The notes under the pieces are model-generated. The model was not told where the DNA came from, did no database searches, and worked only from the letters and a program-made list of their open reading frames with translations. 64,000 bases of DNA from Dechloromonas sp. ZY10 (lineage in GTDB: Bacteria; Pseudomonadota; Gammaproteobacteria; Burkholderiales; Rhodocyclaceae): contig NZ_CP144212.1 of assembly GCF_041378895.1 (NCBI RefSeq), positions 3,333,501 through 3,397,500 on the forward strand. Direction: 5' to 3'. This document shows, piece after piece, positions 46,321-56,204 of the stretch (positions within the stretch are counted from its first letter, which is position 1; the number at the start of each line of letters is the position of its first letter). The position numbers and the translations under genes were made by a program.

Positions 46321-48086
46321 CCGGCCACCACCGACTGCGCCTGGTGCAGCTTGGCGTATACTCCCTCCTGCGCCAGCAGTTCCTGATGCCCGCCGCTTTC
46401 GACCACCCGTCCCTGCACCAGGACCACGATACGGTCAGCGCGTTCGATGGTCGACAGGCGGTGGGCGATCACCAGCGTGGTCCGGTCAGCCATCAGGTGT
46501 TCCAGCGCTTCCTGGACCAGGCGTTCGGATTCGTTGTCGAGCGCCGAAGTTGCCTCGTCGAGGATCAGGATCGGCGCATCCTTGAGGATCGCGCGGGCAA
46601 TCGCCAGGCGCTGGCGCTGACCGCCGGAGAGGCGGCCGCCGTTTTCGCCGATCACGGTGTCGAACCCCTCCGGCAAGGCGCGGATGAAATCGAGCGCATT
46701 GGCTGCCTTGGCCGCAGCCTCGATCTGCGCATCGGTCGCATCGGCGCTGGCGCCGTAGGCGATGTTGGCACGCACGCTATCGTTGAAGAGCAGGGTTTCC
46801 TGCGAAACGATGGCGATCTGCCGGCGCAGGCTGGACAGTTCGAGGTCAGCCAGGGCAATGCCGTCGATCCGGATTTCGCCTTGGTCCGGCGCGTGGAAGC
46901 GCGGCAGCAGCGCCGCCAGCGTGGACTTGCCTCCGCCCGAGGGGCCAACCAGCGCCACGGTCTGCCCCGGCGCGATGTCGAGTTGGACCCCGGCCAGCGC
47001 GGGGCGCTCGGCCCCCGGGTAGGAGAAGGCCACGTCGGCGAACTCGATCCGGCCGGCGGCCCGTTCCAGTTTGCGGCAGCCGGTTTCCTGTTCGACCGGC
47101 GCATCGAGCAGTTCGAACACGCTCTCGGCAGCGGCCAGGCCGCGCTGCAGGGGCAGATTGACCCCGGCCAGCGCGCGCAAGGGGGCCAGCAGCATCAGCA
47201 TGCAGGTGATGAAGGAAACGAAACTGCCGACCGTGGTTTCGCCATGGCCAGCCTGCAGCAGCGCGGTATAGATCACCGCTGCCAGCGCAATCGAGACGAA
47301 AAAGTGCACCAGCGGCGAGCCGGCGGCTGCCGCCACGGCGGTGCGCAGCGCATAACCGCGCATTTCCTCGTTGACCGTGGCAAAACGCCGGCTTTCCTGT
47401 TCCTGGCCACCGAAGACCTTGAGCACCTTCTGGCAATGGATGCCTTCCTGCAGGGTCTGGGTCATCAGGCCCATGCCCTCCTGCGAGGCGCGGCTCATGT
47501 TGCGCAGGCGGACGCCGACCTTCTTGGTCACCCAGGCGATGAACGGAGCGACGGTCAGGGTCACTAGCGTCAGCTGCCAGTTGAGGTAGAGCAGCCAGGC
47601 GAGCAGGCCGACAATCGACAGCGATTCGCGGATCAGGGTGACGCCGACGGTGGTTGCGGCCCCGCCGATGCTGTTCACGTCGTTGGTCAGCCGGGTGATC
47701 GTGCGCGCCGACGGGGTCTGCTCGAAAAAGCGCATCGGCAGCCGCAGCATGTGGTCGAACATCTGCTGGCGGAGATCGTTGACCAGCCGGATCTGGACCC
47801 AGGACATCGCGTAGTTGGCGGTAAAGGTGATGATCCCGCGCAGAGTCATGATCCCGACGATGATCAGCGGCACCACCCAGGGCGCCCGCTGCAGCAGGCC
47901 GTCGGCGATCTCGCCGTTGCCGCGCGGGACAAAGCCATTGTCGAGCAGCGGCTTCATCAGCGCCGGCAGGAGCGGTTCCATCGCTGCCGCCAGGGCGCTG
48001 AGCAACAGCCCCAAGGCCAGCATCCGCCAGTAGGGAACAACATAACGGAGCAGCCGGAGATAGAGCTGACGACTTTCAGGGGACAT
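46317..48086 (-). CDS. msbA: Lipid A export ABC transporter MsbA
   Basis: A 589-residue half-transporter: six membrane helices in the first 320 residues, then an ATPase domain with Walker A GPSGGGKSTL, signature LSGGQRQRLAIARAIL and Walker B ILILDEATSALD. It flips core-lipid A across the inner membrane. Length and context among core glycosyltransferases fit MsbA rather than a drug exporter. The GTTGACCGTGGC at 47370 lies in the conserved ATVNEEMR coding stretch. Confidence 0.92.
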   Translation of the reverse strand: MSPESRQLYLRLLRYVVPYWRMLALGLLLSALAAAMEPLLPALMKPLLDNGFVPRGNGEIADGLLQRAPWVVPLIIVGIMTLRGIITFTANYAMSWVQIRLVNDLRQQMFDHMLRLPMRFFEQTPSARTITRLTNDVNSIGGAATTVGVTLIRESLSIVGLLAWLLYLNWQLTLVTLTVAPFIAWVTKKVGVRLRNMSRASQEGMGLMTQTLQEGIHCQKVLKVFGGQEQESRRFATVNEEMRGYALRTAVAAAAGSPLVHFFVSIALAAVIYTALLQAGHGETTVGSFVSFITCMLMLLAPLRALAGVNLPLQRGLAAAESVFELLDAPVEQETGCRKLERAAGRIEFADVAFSYPGAERPALAGVQLDIAPGQTVALVGPSGGGKSTLAALLPRFHAPDQGEIRIDGIALADLELSSLRRQIAIVSQETLLFNDSVRANIAYGASADATDAQIEAAAKAANALDFIRALPEGFDTVIGENGGRLSGGQRQRLAIARAILKDAPILILDEATSALDNESERLVQEALEHLMADRTTLVIAHRLSTIERADRIVVLVQGRVVESGGHQELLAQEGVYAKLHQAQSVVAG

Positions 48087-48148
48087 CGGCGCGGATCGCT
48101 AAGCAAAGGGGGCAATTATACGTGCTTGCCCCTGCTACCCGCGAGGAC

Positions 48149-49285
48149 TCACAGGCTGCGATAGAGTTCAAGCAGGCGTCCGGCCATCGCCGCCAGACTC
48201 AACTCGGCCACTGCCGCGCGGGCAGCCGCCTGTGCCGCCGGCTGCCCGCCGAGAATGCATAATTCGGCGAGTGCGGCGCTCAGCGCATCGACGGCCAAGG
48301 CATCGACGACGCGGCCGTTTTCACCGTCGCGAATCCACTCCTGCGCGCCGCAGCCGGTGGTGGTCACCGTCGGCAGGCCGCAGGCCAGGGCCTCCAGCGC
48401 CGCGTTCGGGCAGGGATCGTAGAGCGTCGGCAGGACGAAGCCGTCGGCGGCGCCGTACCACGGGCGGACATCCTTGAGCGGGCCGGTGAATAGCACCCGT
48501 TCGCCCAGCCCCAGTTTTTGCGCGGCGGCCTGCAGCGCCTTCAGCTTGCGGTCGGCGCCGACGATCACCAGCCGCGCCTCGCGCTCGGGCAGGTCGGCAA
48601 AGGCCTGCAGCAACTGTGGCACGCCCTTGCGCTCGAAACCGCTGCCGACGTAAAGGAGCAGCGGCACCGCCTCGGGAATCCCGGCGGCGGCGCGGGTCGC
48701 GGCGCGAAATTCGGCGCGCAGGCCGGGGTGGAATACGCTGGTGTCGAGACCGTTGTAGATCACCGCCAGCTGTTCACGGTCAACGCCGTAAAAAGCCGAA
48801 ATTTCGTCGGCAACCATCTGCGAATTGCAGATCACCCGGCGCAGAGCCGGATGCGCGAACATCTCCCGCTCGGCGTCAAGGACGTAACGGTGGTAGCCCG
48901 ACAGTCGCTGCCCGAGCCGCGCCAGCGGCCCGAGTTGGCGCGCCCGGTGGCGCAGCCAGGCGGCGTGCACGCCGTCGCCGGCGCGGAACACGGTGCAGCC
49001 GGGAATCCGCTCGTGCGCCTGGACGATGTCGAAACCGGCGCACGCGGTCAGCGCCTGCACCGCCCGGGCAAAACTGCGGTCGCGTGCGGCGCGGCCGCCG
49101 AACAGCCGTGAGTAGGCCGGATCGCAGGTGATCTGCTGAAAACCGGCCTGCGGCGCGCCGTCCCAGTTGCGGGTGATCAGCGTCACCTCGGCGCCCTCGC
49201 TGCTCAAGGCGGCCAGCGCCCGCTCGACGAAACGCTCGGCGCCGCCGTAGGGGTTGTAACGCTGGCGAACGATGGCGATCTTCAT
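48149..49285 (-). CDS. Glycosyltransferase family 4 (WaaG-like)
   Basis: A 378-residue GT-B enzyme: MKIAIVRQRYNPYGGAERFVERAL, then VIYNGLDTSVFHPG and PTLYDPCPNAALEALACGLP. These fit lipopolysaccharide core glucosyltransferase I-like proteins. Its start overlaps the GT9 gene by 4 bp. A 62-bp gap to msbA shows no terminator. Confidence 0.88.
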   Translation of the reverse strand: MKIAIVRQRYNPYGGAERFVERALAALSSEGAEVTLITRNWDGAPQAGFQQITCDPAYSRLFGGRAARDRSFARAVQALTACAGFDIVQAHERIPGCTVFRAGDGVHAAWLRHRARQLGPLARLGQRLSGYHRYVLDAEREMFAHPALRRVICNSQMVADEISAFYGVDREQLAVIYNGLDTSVFHPGLRAEFRAATRAAAGIPEAVPLLLYVGSGFERKGVPQLLQAFADLPEREARLVIVGADRKLKALQAAAQKLGLGERVLFTGPLKDVRPWYGAADGFVLPTLYDPCPNAALEALACGLPTVTTTGCGAQEWIRDGENGRVVDALAVDALSAALAELCILGGQPAAQAAARAAVAELSLAAMAGRLLELYRSL

Positions 49286-50406
49286 GCCGGGTACAGCTCG
49301 CGCACGGCCGCCAGCACGGTCTCGACCTCGATCGTCGCCAGGCAGTCGCTAAGTTTGCCGCCGCCACAGCCGTCGATGCCGCAGGGGCGACAGGGGTGGC
49401 GGTCGCTGGCGATCACCCGGTGCGGCACGCCCCACGGCCCCCACTGCTTGTCGCCGGAAGGGCCGAACAGCGCCACCACCGGCGTACCGACCGCCGCTGC
49501 GATGTGCATCGGCGCCGAATCGACGCCAATGAACAGCCTCGCAGCCTGGGTCAGCGCCGCCAGTTCCTTGAGCGACAACTCGCCGGCCAGGCTGGGCACG
49601 GGCTGCGCCAGGCGGGCCTGGATCGCATCGACCATCGCCCGCTCGTCGGCGCTCGGCGCGGCGCTCAGCACCACGGCGTGGCCAGCGGCCTGCAATTCGC
49701 CGATCAAGGCCGCCATACGGTCGACCGGCCAGCATTTGAAAAACCAGCGCGAAGCCGGGTGGATGTGGATGAAGGGCGTCCCAGCCAAGCCCAGCGCAGC
49801 CAGCTTGTCGCCGACCCGGCGGGTGGCCTCGGCGCCCGGCACCAGCAGCAGGCGGCGCTGCTCCGGCGTCGGCTGCAGACCGAGCCGGCGCAAGGCGTCA
49901 AGGTTGCTCTCGGCCATATGGCGGAGCGCATTCTTCGGCTGCGCCTGGAGGTGGGTGAAGGCCTTTTTCCAGCGCTTGCCGCGCCCGGCCACGCTCGGCC
50001 CGACCGACCAGCGCGGCTTGAGCAGGCGGCACAGCCAGGCGCCGCGCCAGTGTTCGGTGAGGTGCACGATCAGGTCGTAGCCGGCTGCCTGCAGACGACG
50101 GTAGAGCGCCAGTTCGGCACGCAGCTGGCCGAGCACACCGAGTTTCTTCCATTGCCGGTCGATGCCCAGCACCTCGCGGATCGCCGGATGGTCGCGCAGC
50201 ATGTCGGCGGTGTCGGCATAGACCAGCGCGTCGATCTCGACCTGCGGCGCCTGCGCCTTCAGCGCAGTGAATACCGGCGAAGAAACCAGCACGTCGCCAT
50301 GGTGGCGCAGCTTGATCACCAGCGCCCGGCGGACTTCGCCAAAGGGGATGGCATCGCGCAACTGCGACGGCAAGGGCGGAAAGGCGGGAGCGGAAGATTC
50401 AGTCAT
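49282..50406 (-). CDS. Lipopolysaccharide heptosyltransferase (GT9, WaaQ/RfaQ-like)
   Basis: A 374-residue heptosyltransferase: ALVIKLRHHGDVLVSSPVF, HIHPASRWFFKCWP and GVDSAPMHIAAAVGTPVVALFGPSGD are diagnostic for the WaaQ/heptosyltransferase III group. It adds heptose to the inner core. It is the first gene of the leftward polysaccharide operon that runs to the O-antigen ligase. Confidence 0.9.
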   Translation of the reverse strand: MTESSAPAFPPLPSQLRDAIPFGEVRRALVIKLRHHGDVLVSSPVFTALKAQAPQVEIDALVYADTADMLRDHPAIREVLGIDRQWKKLGVLGQLRAELALYRRLQAAGYDLIVHLTEHWRGAWLCRLLKPRWSVGPSVAGRGKRWKKAFTHLQAQPKNALRHMAESNLDALRRLGLQPTPEQRRLLLVPGAEATRRVGDKLAALGLAGTPFIHIHPASRWFFKCWPVDRMAALIGELQAAGHAVVLSAAPSADERAMVDAIQARLAQPVPSLAGELSLKELAALTQAARLFIGVDSAPMHIAAAVGTPVVALFGPSGDKQWGPWGVPHRVIASDRHPCRPCGIDGCGGGKLSDCLATIEVETVLAAVRELYPA

Positions 50407-50436
50407 GGGCCGGCATTTTACCGGCAGCGGCGGCGA

Positions 50437-51003
50437 TTATTGCGCCGCACCGGCATCGCCGTCCGGCGTCCGCTGCCACACGGTCAACGAGGCATAGTCG
50501 CAGGCCAGATCGCACCAGCGTTCGGGCGGCAGGCCCTGGTCGGCGGCGAGCAGGCTGCGGATCACGCCGGCGTGGGTGACAACCACCGTGTCCCGATCGG
50601 GCAGGGTGTTGAAGAAGTCGAGCACGCGCGCCTGCAACTGCCACGGCGACTCGCCGCCGGGCGGCGCATAACCGCCGACGTCGGCAGCCCAGGCATCGAT
50701 CTGGTCGCGCGGGATGGCGTCCCACGGTCGACCTTCCCAGGCGCCGAAATCGATCTCGGCCAGCCGCGAATCGAGCCGCAACGGTGCTTCCTCGCCCGCC
50801 GTCCCGCCCGCTGCGGCGGCGAGCGCCTGCGCCAGGTCGCGGCAACGGCGCAGCGGACTCGACCACAGCGGCAGCCCGGCCGGTACTTGCGGGCGCAAGG
50901 CGGCGGCGGCGAAGGTCGGGTTTTCGGCGGCGATGTCGAGTTGACCGTAGCAGACGCCGGCGGCGATCAGGGGACGCGGATGACGGATCAGGTAAAGGCG
51001 CAC
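50437..51003 (-). CDS. cobC: Histidine phosphatase, probable alpha-ribazole phosphatase (CobC)
   Basis: A 188-residue phosphoglycerate-mutase-fold phosphatase. LIRHPRP at residues 6-12 is the catalytic histidine motif, and VVTHAGVIRSLL supplies the second histidine. CobC removes phosphate from alpha-ribazole phosphate in cobalamin nucleotide-loop assembly; the CobTSU genes 6-8 kb away support that reading, but a broader phosphatase role cannot be excluded. It starts with GTG. Confidence 0.75.
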   Translation of the reverse strand: MRLYLIRHPRPLIAAGVCYGQLDIAAENPTFAAAALRPQVPAGLPLWSSPLRRCRDLAQALAAAAGGTAGEEAPLRLDSRLAEIDFGAWEGRPWDAIPRDQIDAWAADVGGYAPPGGESPWQLQARVLDFFNTLPDRDTVVVTHAGVIRSLLAADQGLPPERWCDLACDYASLTVWQRTPDGDAGAAQ

Positions 51004-51073
51004 GCGGAACAGGCGGCCGGGCCGCAGGGGAGCTGAAAACAGCCGCCAGTATCGCAGAAAGGCGCGGCCGGCC

Positions 51074-51514
51074 TTACAGCGCCAGTACCGGCACGGTACC
51101 GGGCCGCCGCTGCAGACGCCGTTGCAAACCGAGTGGCAGACCCAGGCAGGTCTGGCGCGGAATCACCAGCGCTGTGCATTGCTGCTCTTCGGCCAGCGCC
51201 CGCAACAAGGTGGCCGGATCGCCGGTCCGGCAGTAGCCCCGGCACGGAATGCCCGCAGCCTGCAAGCGCGCGGCCGCCAACTGCAGGAAAATCCCGGCAC
51301 GCTCGGCAAAGTGCTGCGCCACCTCGGCCTCGCTGCGAAACTTGAGGACCTCCCAGCAGCGCACCGGCTCGATCACATACAACAGCACCACCTCAAGAGC
51401 CTGCCCGGCGGATTGCAGCGCCTGCGCATGATCGAGCAATTGCCGGCTGCGGTCGCTGGCATCGATCAGGAACAGCAGGCGACGGATGCTCGCTTCGGAT
51501 GCCAGGTCGCTCAT
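51074..51514 (-). CDS. Universal stress protein family
   Basis: A 146-residue UspA-type protein with LFLIDASDRSRQLLDHAQAL at the start. The nucleotide-binding glycine loop (G-x2-G-x9-G-S/T) is replaced by LPLGLQRRLQRRPGTVPV, so ATP binding is doubtful. It follows the antiporter-like gene by 17 bp and is likely cotranscribed with it. Confidence 0.78.
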   Translation of the reverse strand: MSDLASEASIRRLLFLIDASDRSRQLLDHAQALQSAGQALEVVLLYVIEPVRCWEVLKFRSEAEVAQHFAERAGIFLQLAAARLQAAGIPCRGYCRTGDPATLLRALAEEQQCTALVIPRQTCLGLPLGLQRRLQRRPGTVPVLAL

Positions 51515-51531
51515 CGCACCACCGCCACGGT

Positions 51532-52800
51532 CTACAGGGCCAAAAAGGCAAAAATCGCGACGCAGGTCGGCGGCAACGCCGCCAGCAGGAGACCGAGCGG
51601 GCTCACCGACTCATCCTCGAAGCTGCCCTTGAGAATCGCCAGCCCGGCTGGATTCGGCGCGTTGGCAATCACCGTCAGGCCGCCGCCGGTCACCGCGCCG
51701 GCGACGATCGCGTACTTGAACTCCGGCGTCACGCCCTCGACCAGCGAGGCCAGGTAAGTCAGTGCCGCGTTGTCGGTCACCGCCGTCAGCGCGGTCGCCA
51801 GGAAATACAGCACGGTCGGTTCGACCCCGGTCAGCGCCTGCTGCAGCCACCATTGCTGCAGGCCGCCAAGGACCACCAGCCCGGCCAGGAAGAAGGCGAC
51901 CAGCAACCCCTCGCGCAGGATCAGGCGCTCCTGGTACTGCTTGTAGGCTTCGGCATAGCCGAGAAAAAGCAGGAACACGCCCATGAAGACCACCGGATGA
52001 TGGGCAAAAGCGACCACCCCGACCAGGAACAGCACATGGATCGCCGCCACTCCGCTGGGAATCCGCAGCGCCTCGCCAGCCATTGGTGCCGCCCCCTTGC
52101 CCGCCAGTTCATGGCGGAAGAACCAGGTCAGCACCAGCGCGTTGACCACCACGGCAAAGGCCGCCTTCCAGCCGAAATGCGAGAGCATGAACAGCGTGTC
52201 CCACTGCCACTTGGCCGCGACCATCAAGACCGGCGGCGCAGCGAAGTTGGTCAAGGTGCCGCCGATCGAAATATTCACGAAGAGCAGGCCGAGCGTCGCA
52301 TACTTGAGCCGGGTGGACAGGCCCTGGCGGAAAAAGCCGTCACGCAGCATCAACGCGGCCAGGGTCATCGCCGCCGGCTCGGTGATGAAAGAGCCGAGCA
52401 GCGGCACCAGAGACAGGCACAGGAAATACACCGCCACCGCCCGGCGCACCGGAATCATCGCCGCCAGGGCCTGCACCGCTGCCATCACCGTATGCAGGAT
52501 CGGCCGGCTGGCGGCGATCACCATGATCACGAAGACGAACATCGGCTCGGTGAAATTGCGGCTTTCCAGATACTCGACCGCCGCCGGCTTGCCAGACCAC
52601 CAGAACAACATCGCCACCAGCACGAAGGCCCAGAAGCCGAACACCACCTCGACCTCGGCCAGCAGATGCCAGAGCCCGGCATGGCGCGGCTGAACATGCG
52701 CCAGATGGGCGAAGAACTTGGTCGAAAAGGTATGCAGTACCGCGATGGCAAACAAAGCAGTGGCAAACAGTTCAGGGGTCGAAATCGGAGCGGAAGGCAT
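51532..52800 (-). CDS. Putative Na+/H+ antiporter-like membrane protein
   Basis: A 422-residue membrane protein with about eleven hydrophobic helices. It resembles the putative Na+/H+ antiporter family (PF07399 type): SFITEPAAMTLAALML, SIGGTLTNFAAPPVLMVA and TAVTDNAALTYLASL are conserved loop motifs. It may exchange sodium for protons at the inner membrane; the direction and ions are unproven. Confidence 0.8.
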   Translation of the reverse strand: MPSAPISTPELFATALFAIAVLHTFSTKFFAHLAHVQPRHAGLWHLLAEVEVVFGFWAFVLVAMLFWWSGKPAAVEYLESRNFTEPMFVFVIMVIAASRPILHTVMAAVQALAAMIPVRRAVAVYFLCLSLVPLLGSFITEPAAMTLAALMLRDGFFRQGLSTRLKYATLGLLFVNISIGGTLTNFAAPPVLMVAAKWQWDTLFMLSHFGWKAAFAVVVNALVLTWFFRHELAGKGAAPMAGEALRIPSGVAAIHVLFLVGVVAFAHHPVVFMGVFLLFLGYAEAYKQYQERLILREGLLVAFFLAGLVVLGGLQQWWLQQALTGVEPTVLYFLATALTAVTDNAALTYLASLVEGVTPEFKYAIVAGAVTGGGLTVIANAPNPAGLAILKGSFEDESVSPLGLLLAALPPTCVAIFAFLAL

Positions 52801-52943
52801 TGCGGGCGGGACGAAAATGAAGGGGGAGCTTGCGCCCTACTCTAGCCCCGGATTGCCACTGCGGAAATTCGGGGTCGTCTTACGGGAAACCCTTACGCGC
52901 AACCCGCCGTCGCAAAGCGGCGGCTTTCAGCCACAATGCCGGC

Positions 52944-54509
52944 ATGCCCGCCCGCCTTGCCACCGCTCTGACCGTCGCTGCCTTCGCCGCGCTCTACATT
53001 GCGCTCGACGCAGCCAGTTTCATCGCGCCACTACACGGCCTCAACATCACGCCATGGAACCCGGCACCGGCCCTGGCACTGGTCTATCTGCTGCGGCAAG
53101 GCCCGGCCGCACCGTGGACCGTACTGCTCACGGTGGTGGTCGCAGAAAGCCTGATTCGCGGCCTTGCCGCTCCCTGGTGGCCGGGGCTGTTGTCGACCGC
53201 ACTGCTCGGCGCCGGCTATCTCGCCCTGGGCCGGATTCTGGCCCGGCTTCTGCCGCCTACCGGCCTGCTCGACGACCGCCGCACGCTGTTTGCCTGGAGC
53301 GGCTGCATCGCCGGCGGCACCCTGCTGCTCAGTTTGCTCTACCTCAGCGCCTTGCACTTCTCCGGCCTGTTGCCGGCCGCCGGCTGGCTGAACGGGGTGC
53401 GTCGCTTCTGGATCGGCGACAGCGTCGGGATCATCGTCGCCATGCCCCTTTTCTGGTGGCTGAGCAGCCCGCGCGGCCGCGAACTGCTGCGCCAGATCGT
53501 ACGCAAGCCGGAAACCGCTGCCTACGCCTTGCTCAGCCTGCTGATGCTGTGGCTGGCCTTTGCCGACGGCCACCACAGTTTTCGCCTCGCCTACCTGCTC
53601 TTCCTGCCGATCGTCTGGGCCTCGGTCCGGCAGGGCATGGCTGGCGCCATCGTCGCCGCCAGCCTGCTCCAGATCGAGATCATCGCCACCGCGCAAATCC
53701 TCGGCTACAGCGGGGTGACGCTGGCCGAATTCCAGATGCTGTCGCTGGCGATGGCGCTGATCGGCTTTTTCATCGGTGCGATTGTCGACGAACAGCGGCG
53801 CACCAGCGAGGAATTGCGCCACAGTCTGCGCCTGGCGGCCGCTGGCGAAATGGCCGGCGCCCTGGCGCACGAACTGAATCAACCGCTGACCGCACTGGCC
53901 GCTTACGCTGCCGCCAGCGAAACCCTGCTTGCCCGCAACGACAGCGGCGACCGGCTGCGCACCGCCCTGGACGGCCTGGTGCGCGAATCGAACCGGGCTG
54001 GCGAGGTATTGCGCCGCCTGCGCGATTTCTTCCGCACCGGCGCCACCCAGCTTGAATCTTTCCCGCTCGGCGAGTTGGTGGCACAGGCCGTGGCTGGCTG
54101 CCAGGCACGCGCCGGCCGCGCAGGAATCGCGCTGGCAGTCGGTGAGTTGCCGTCGGCTCTCCTGCTGGCCGACCGCCTGCAACTCGAAGTGGTGCTGCGC
54201 AACCTGCTCGCCAATGCCTGCGACGCGCTCGAAGCACTCCCCGCCGGGGCCCCCCGGCAGATCCGCATCGATGGTCAGCTGCTGCCCGGCCAGCGCCTCT
54301 GCCTGCAGGTCGAGGACAGCGGCCCCGGAATTTCGCCGGCGGTTGCCGCCCGCCTGTTCGAGCCCTTCCAGTCCGACAAGTCGAGTGGCCTCGGGCTGGG
54401 CCTGGCAATCAGCCGGGCGATTGTCGAGACGCACGGCGGCACGCTGTGGGGCGAGGTCGCCGGGCACGGCCGGTTCAAGATTGTCTTACCCGTTCAGGAA
54501 TCCGCATGA
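52944..54509 (+). CDS. MASE1-domain sensor histidine kinase
   Basis: A 521-residue kinase. The first 280 residues contain about eight membrane helices of the MASE1 type (FWIGDSVGIIVAMPLFWWL). His309 lies in MAGALAHELNQPLTAL, followed by an ATPase domain ending GLGLGLAISRAIVETHGG. I placed the start at 52944 because the upstream in-frame stretch is unlike protein of this family. It overlaps the regulator gene by 4 bp (ATGA). The H-box and partner resemble FixL/FixJ pairs. The signal is unknown. Confidence 0.9.
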   Translation: MPARLATALTVAAFAALYIALDAASFIAPLHGLNITPWNPAPALALVYLLRQGPAAPWTVLLTVVVAESLIRGLAAPWWPGLLSTALLGAGYLALGRILARLLPPTGLLDDRRTLFAWSGCIAGGTLLLSLLYLSALHFSGLLPAAGWLNGVRRFWIGDSVGIIVAMPLFWWLSSPRGRELLRQIVRKPETAAYALLSLLMLWLAFADGHHSFRLAYLLFLPIVWASVRQGMAGAIVAASLLQIEIIATAQILGYSGVTLAEFQMLSLAMALIGFFIGAIVDEQRRTSEELRHSLRLAAAGEMAGALAHELNQPLTALAAYAAASETLLARNDSGDRLRTALDGLVRESNRAGEVLRRLRDFFRTGATQLESFPLGELVAQAVAGCQARAGRAGIALAVGELPSALLLADRLQLEVVLRNLLANACDALEALPAGAPRQIRIDGQLLPGQRLCLQVEDSGPGISPAVAARLFEPFQSDKSSGLGLGLAISRAIVETHGGTLWGEVAGHGRFKIVLPVQESA

Positions 54510-55114
54510 ACTCTCAACTGACTGTTTTCATCGTCGATGACGATCCGGCCGTGCGCGACGCGCTCGGCCTGCTGCTCGGAGTCCATGACTATCGCGTCGC
54601 CTTGTTTGCCGATGGCGAAAGTTTCATCAACGCCTTCCGTCCGGAATGGCGCGGTTGCGCACTGCTCGACATCCGCATGCCCGGGATCGATGGCCTCAGC
54701 CTGCAGAAAAAGCTGGGCGAAATTGGTAGCCAGTTGCCGGTGATCGTGATGACCGGGCACGGCGACGTGGCCTCGGCGCGCGAGGCCTTCCGCGCGCTGG
54801 CGCTCGATTTTCTCGAAAAACCGCTCGACCGCGAACGCCTGCTGGCGGCGATCGAAGAAGCCTTTACCCGACAGCGCGACAGCCTGCAACAAGCTGCCGA
54901 GATCCGGCAGAACCACCAATTGCTGGCCCGCCTGACCCCGCGCGAAGCCGAAATCATGGCGCGTGTGGTCGCCGGCCGGCACAACCGCGAAATCGCCGCT
55001 GAACTCGGGATCAGCCCGCGCACGGTCGAGGTGCACAAGGCGCGGATGATGGACAAGCTCGGCGTCGGCAGCGTCGCCGAACTGGTCCGCCTGCAGCTGA
55101 GCGGCGAACGCTGA
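54506..55114 (+). CDS. FixJ/TodT-type response regulator with LuxR helix-turn-helix
   Basis: A 202-residue regulator: receiver at 1-120 with Asp55 (LLDIRMPG) and the switch lysine in EKPLDRERL, then a LuxR-type DNA-binding domain (LTPREAEIMARVVAGR, ISPRTVEVHKARMM). It is translationally coupled to the MASE1 kinase. Possible targets are unknown; the convergent Tsx-like gene is the nearest. Confidence 0.93.
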   Translation: MNSQLTVFIVDDDPAVRDALGLLLGVHDYRVALFADGESFINAFRPEWRGCALLDIRMPGIDGLSLQKKLGEIGSQLPVIVMTGHGDVASAREAFRALALDFLEKPLDRERLLAAIEEAFTRQRDSLQQAAEIRQNHQLLARLTPREAEIMARVVAGRHNREIAAELGISPRTVEVHKARMMDKLGVGSVAELVRLQLSGER

Positions 55115-55118
55115 AAGC

Positions 55119-55154
55119 AAAACGGCGGGGCCGGCATTTTTGCCTTTCCCGCCG
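55119..55154 (-). terminator. Terminator of the Tsx-like gene
   Basis: On the minus strand CGGCGGG pairs with CCCGCCG, with an inner GGC/GCC pair, followed by TTTT. It lies about 42 bp after the Tsx-like stop and next to the end of the FixJ-type gene. Confidence 0.5.
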
Positions 55155-55196
55155 GTTGACCGTGGCAGCGGGCCACCGCCCGCGCCCGGAGCCAGC

Positions 55197-56084
55197 TCAG
55201 AAGTGCGCTTCGACGCGCAGCAGCGGCGTCCGCGTGGTCTTGCTGACGATGAAGCCGGGGATGCTGGCCGAAGCCGCGCCGTCGTAAGTCCCGTATTTGT
55301 GGTCCCAGTACTGCAGGCCGGGGCCGGCGTAGAACTGGCCTTTGCGACCACCGGCCAGTTGCCCGAGATCGAACATGTAGAAGGCTTCGAGCAGGGTTTC
55401 GGTGCGCGTACCGACGCCGGCGGTATCGTTGCCCTTCGGCCCGGTAACGCTGACGAAACCCTTGAACTTGCCCGGCCCGATGTCGATGCCCCAGGCCGAC
55501 GCGAATTGCCAGGTGGTGTCGAAGCGCTGGCGGATCGGCGAGTTGAAACGGTTCTGGTTGCGCTCGTGGTAGGCGTAAAGCCCGACATCCCAGAAACCGG
55601 GAACGTTGAAACTGACGCTTGGGCCGGCGACCAGATCGAAGGGACGGGCGTGGATGGCGTTGTTCTTGGTCCCGGCGTTGAAACCGGTAACCAGGCCGTA
55701 ATCGCGGATAAAACCGCCGCCCAGCGGCTTGCCGGCGACTGCCGACAAGGACAGGGTGTGGCGGAAGACGCCGAAAATCTCGTCGGCACCCTGCGCTCCG
55801 GCAACGCCGTCGGCCGGGTCCTTGCCGTTCGAGCGGATCCACTCGATGTTGGCAAAATTGGTGCCGTAGCGGTAGCCGCTGACGTGCTGCAGTCCGTAGG
55901 TCGTCACCCGCACGTCCTGCTCACGGTAATTGCGGCCATCGCCGCCGAGGTCGAAACGGGTGCCGGGGAACTTGTAGTTCGGCCCGTGATTGACGAACAG
56001 CGAGGTATCGCTCCAGTCGAGCGCGGAGGCGCTCAAGGCACAGCCGCCAAGCGCGGCTGCCGCCAGAATGCGTGCAATTTTCAT
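55197..56084 (-). CDS. Tsx-like outer-membrane channel protein
   Basis: A 295-residue beta-barrel protein with a signal peptide ending SASA before LDWSD and a C-terminal phenylalanine (VEAHF). DWSDTSLFVNHG and the strand pattern fit the nucleoside-specific channel (Tsx/OmpK) family. The start at 56084 was chosen for the signal peptide. It may take up nucleosides; other small solutes are possible. Confidence 0.82.
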   Translation of the reverse strand: MKIARILAAAALGGCALSASALDWSDTSLFVNHGPNYKFPGTRFDLGGDGRNYREQDVRVTTYGLQHVSGYRYGTNFANIEWIRSNGKDPADGVAGAQGADEIFGVFRHTLSLSAVAGKPLGGGFIRDYGLVTGFNAGTKNNAIHARPFDLVAGPSVSFNVPGFWDVGLYAYHERNQNRFNSPIRQRFDTTWQFASAWGIDIGPGKFKGFVSVTGPKGNDTAGVGTRTETLLEAFYMFDLGQLAGGRKGQFYAGPGLQYWDHKYGTYDGAASASIPGFIVSKTTRTPLLRVEAHF

Positions 56085-56204
56085 CGTTCTTTTTTCCCTG
56101 AAATGAAGAGCGGAGGTCCGCGCCCCCGACAACTTGGCAAAGATAACAGCCGCAGCCGCCGCCGTCAGTTGCGGAAAACACTCAAGCACGGCACCTGCCC
56201 GCGC

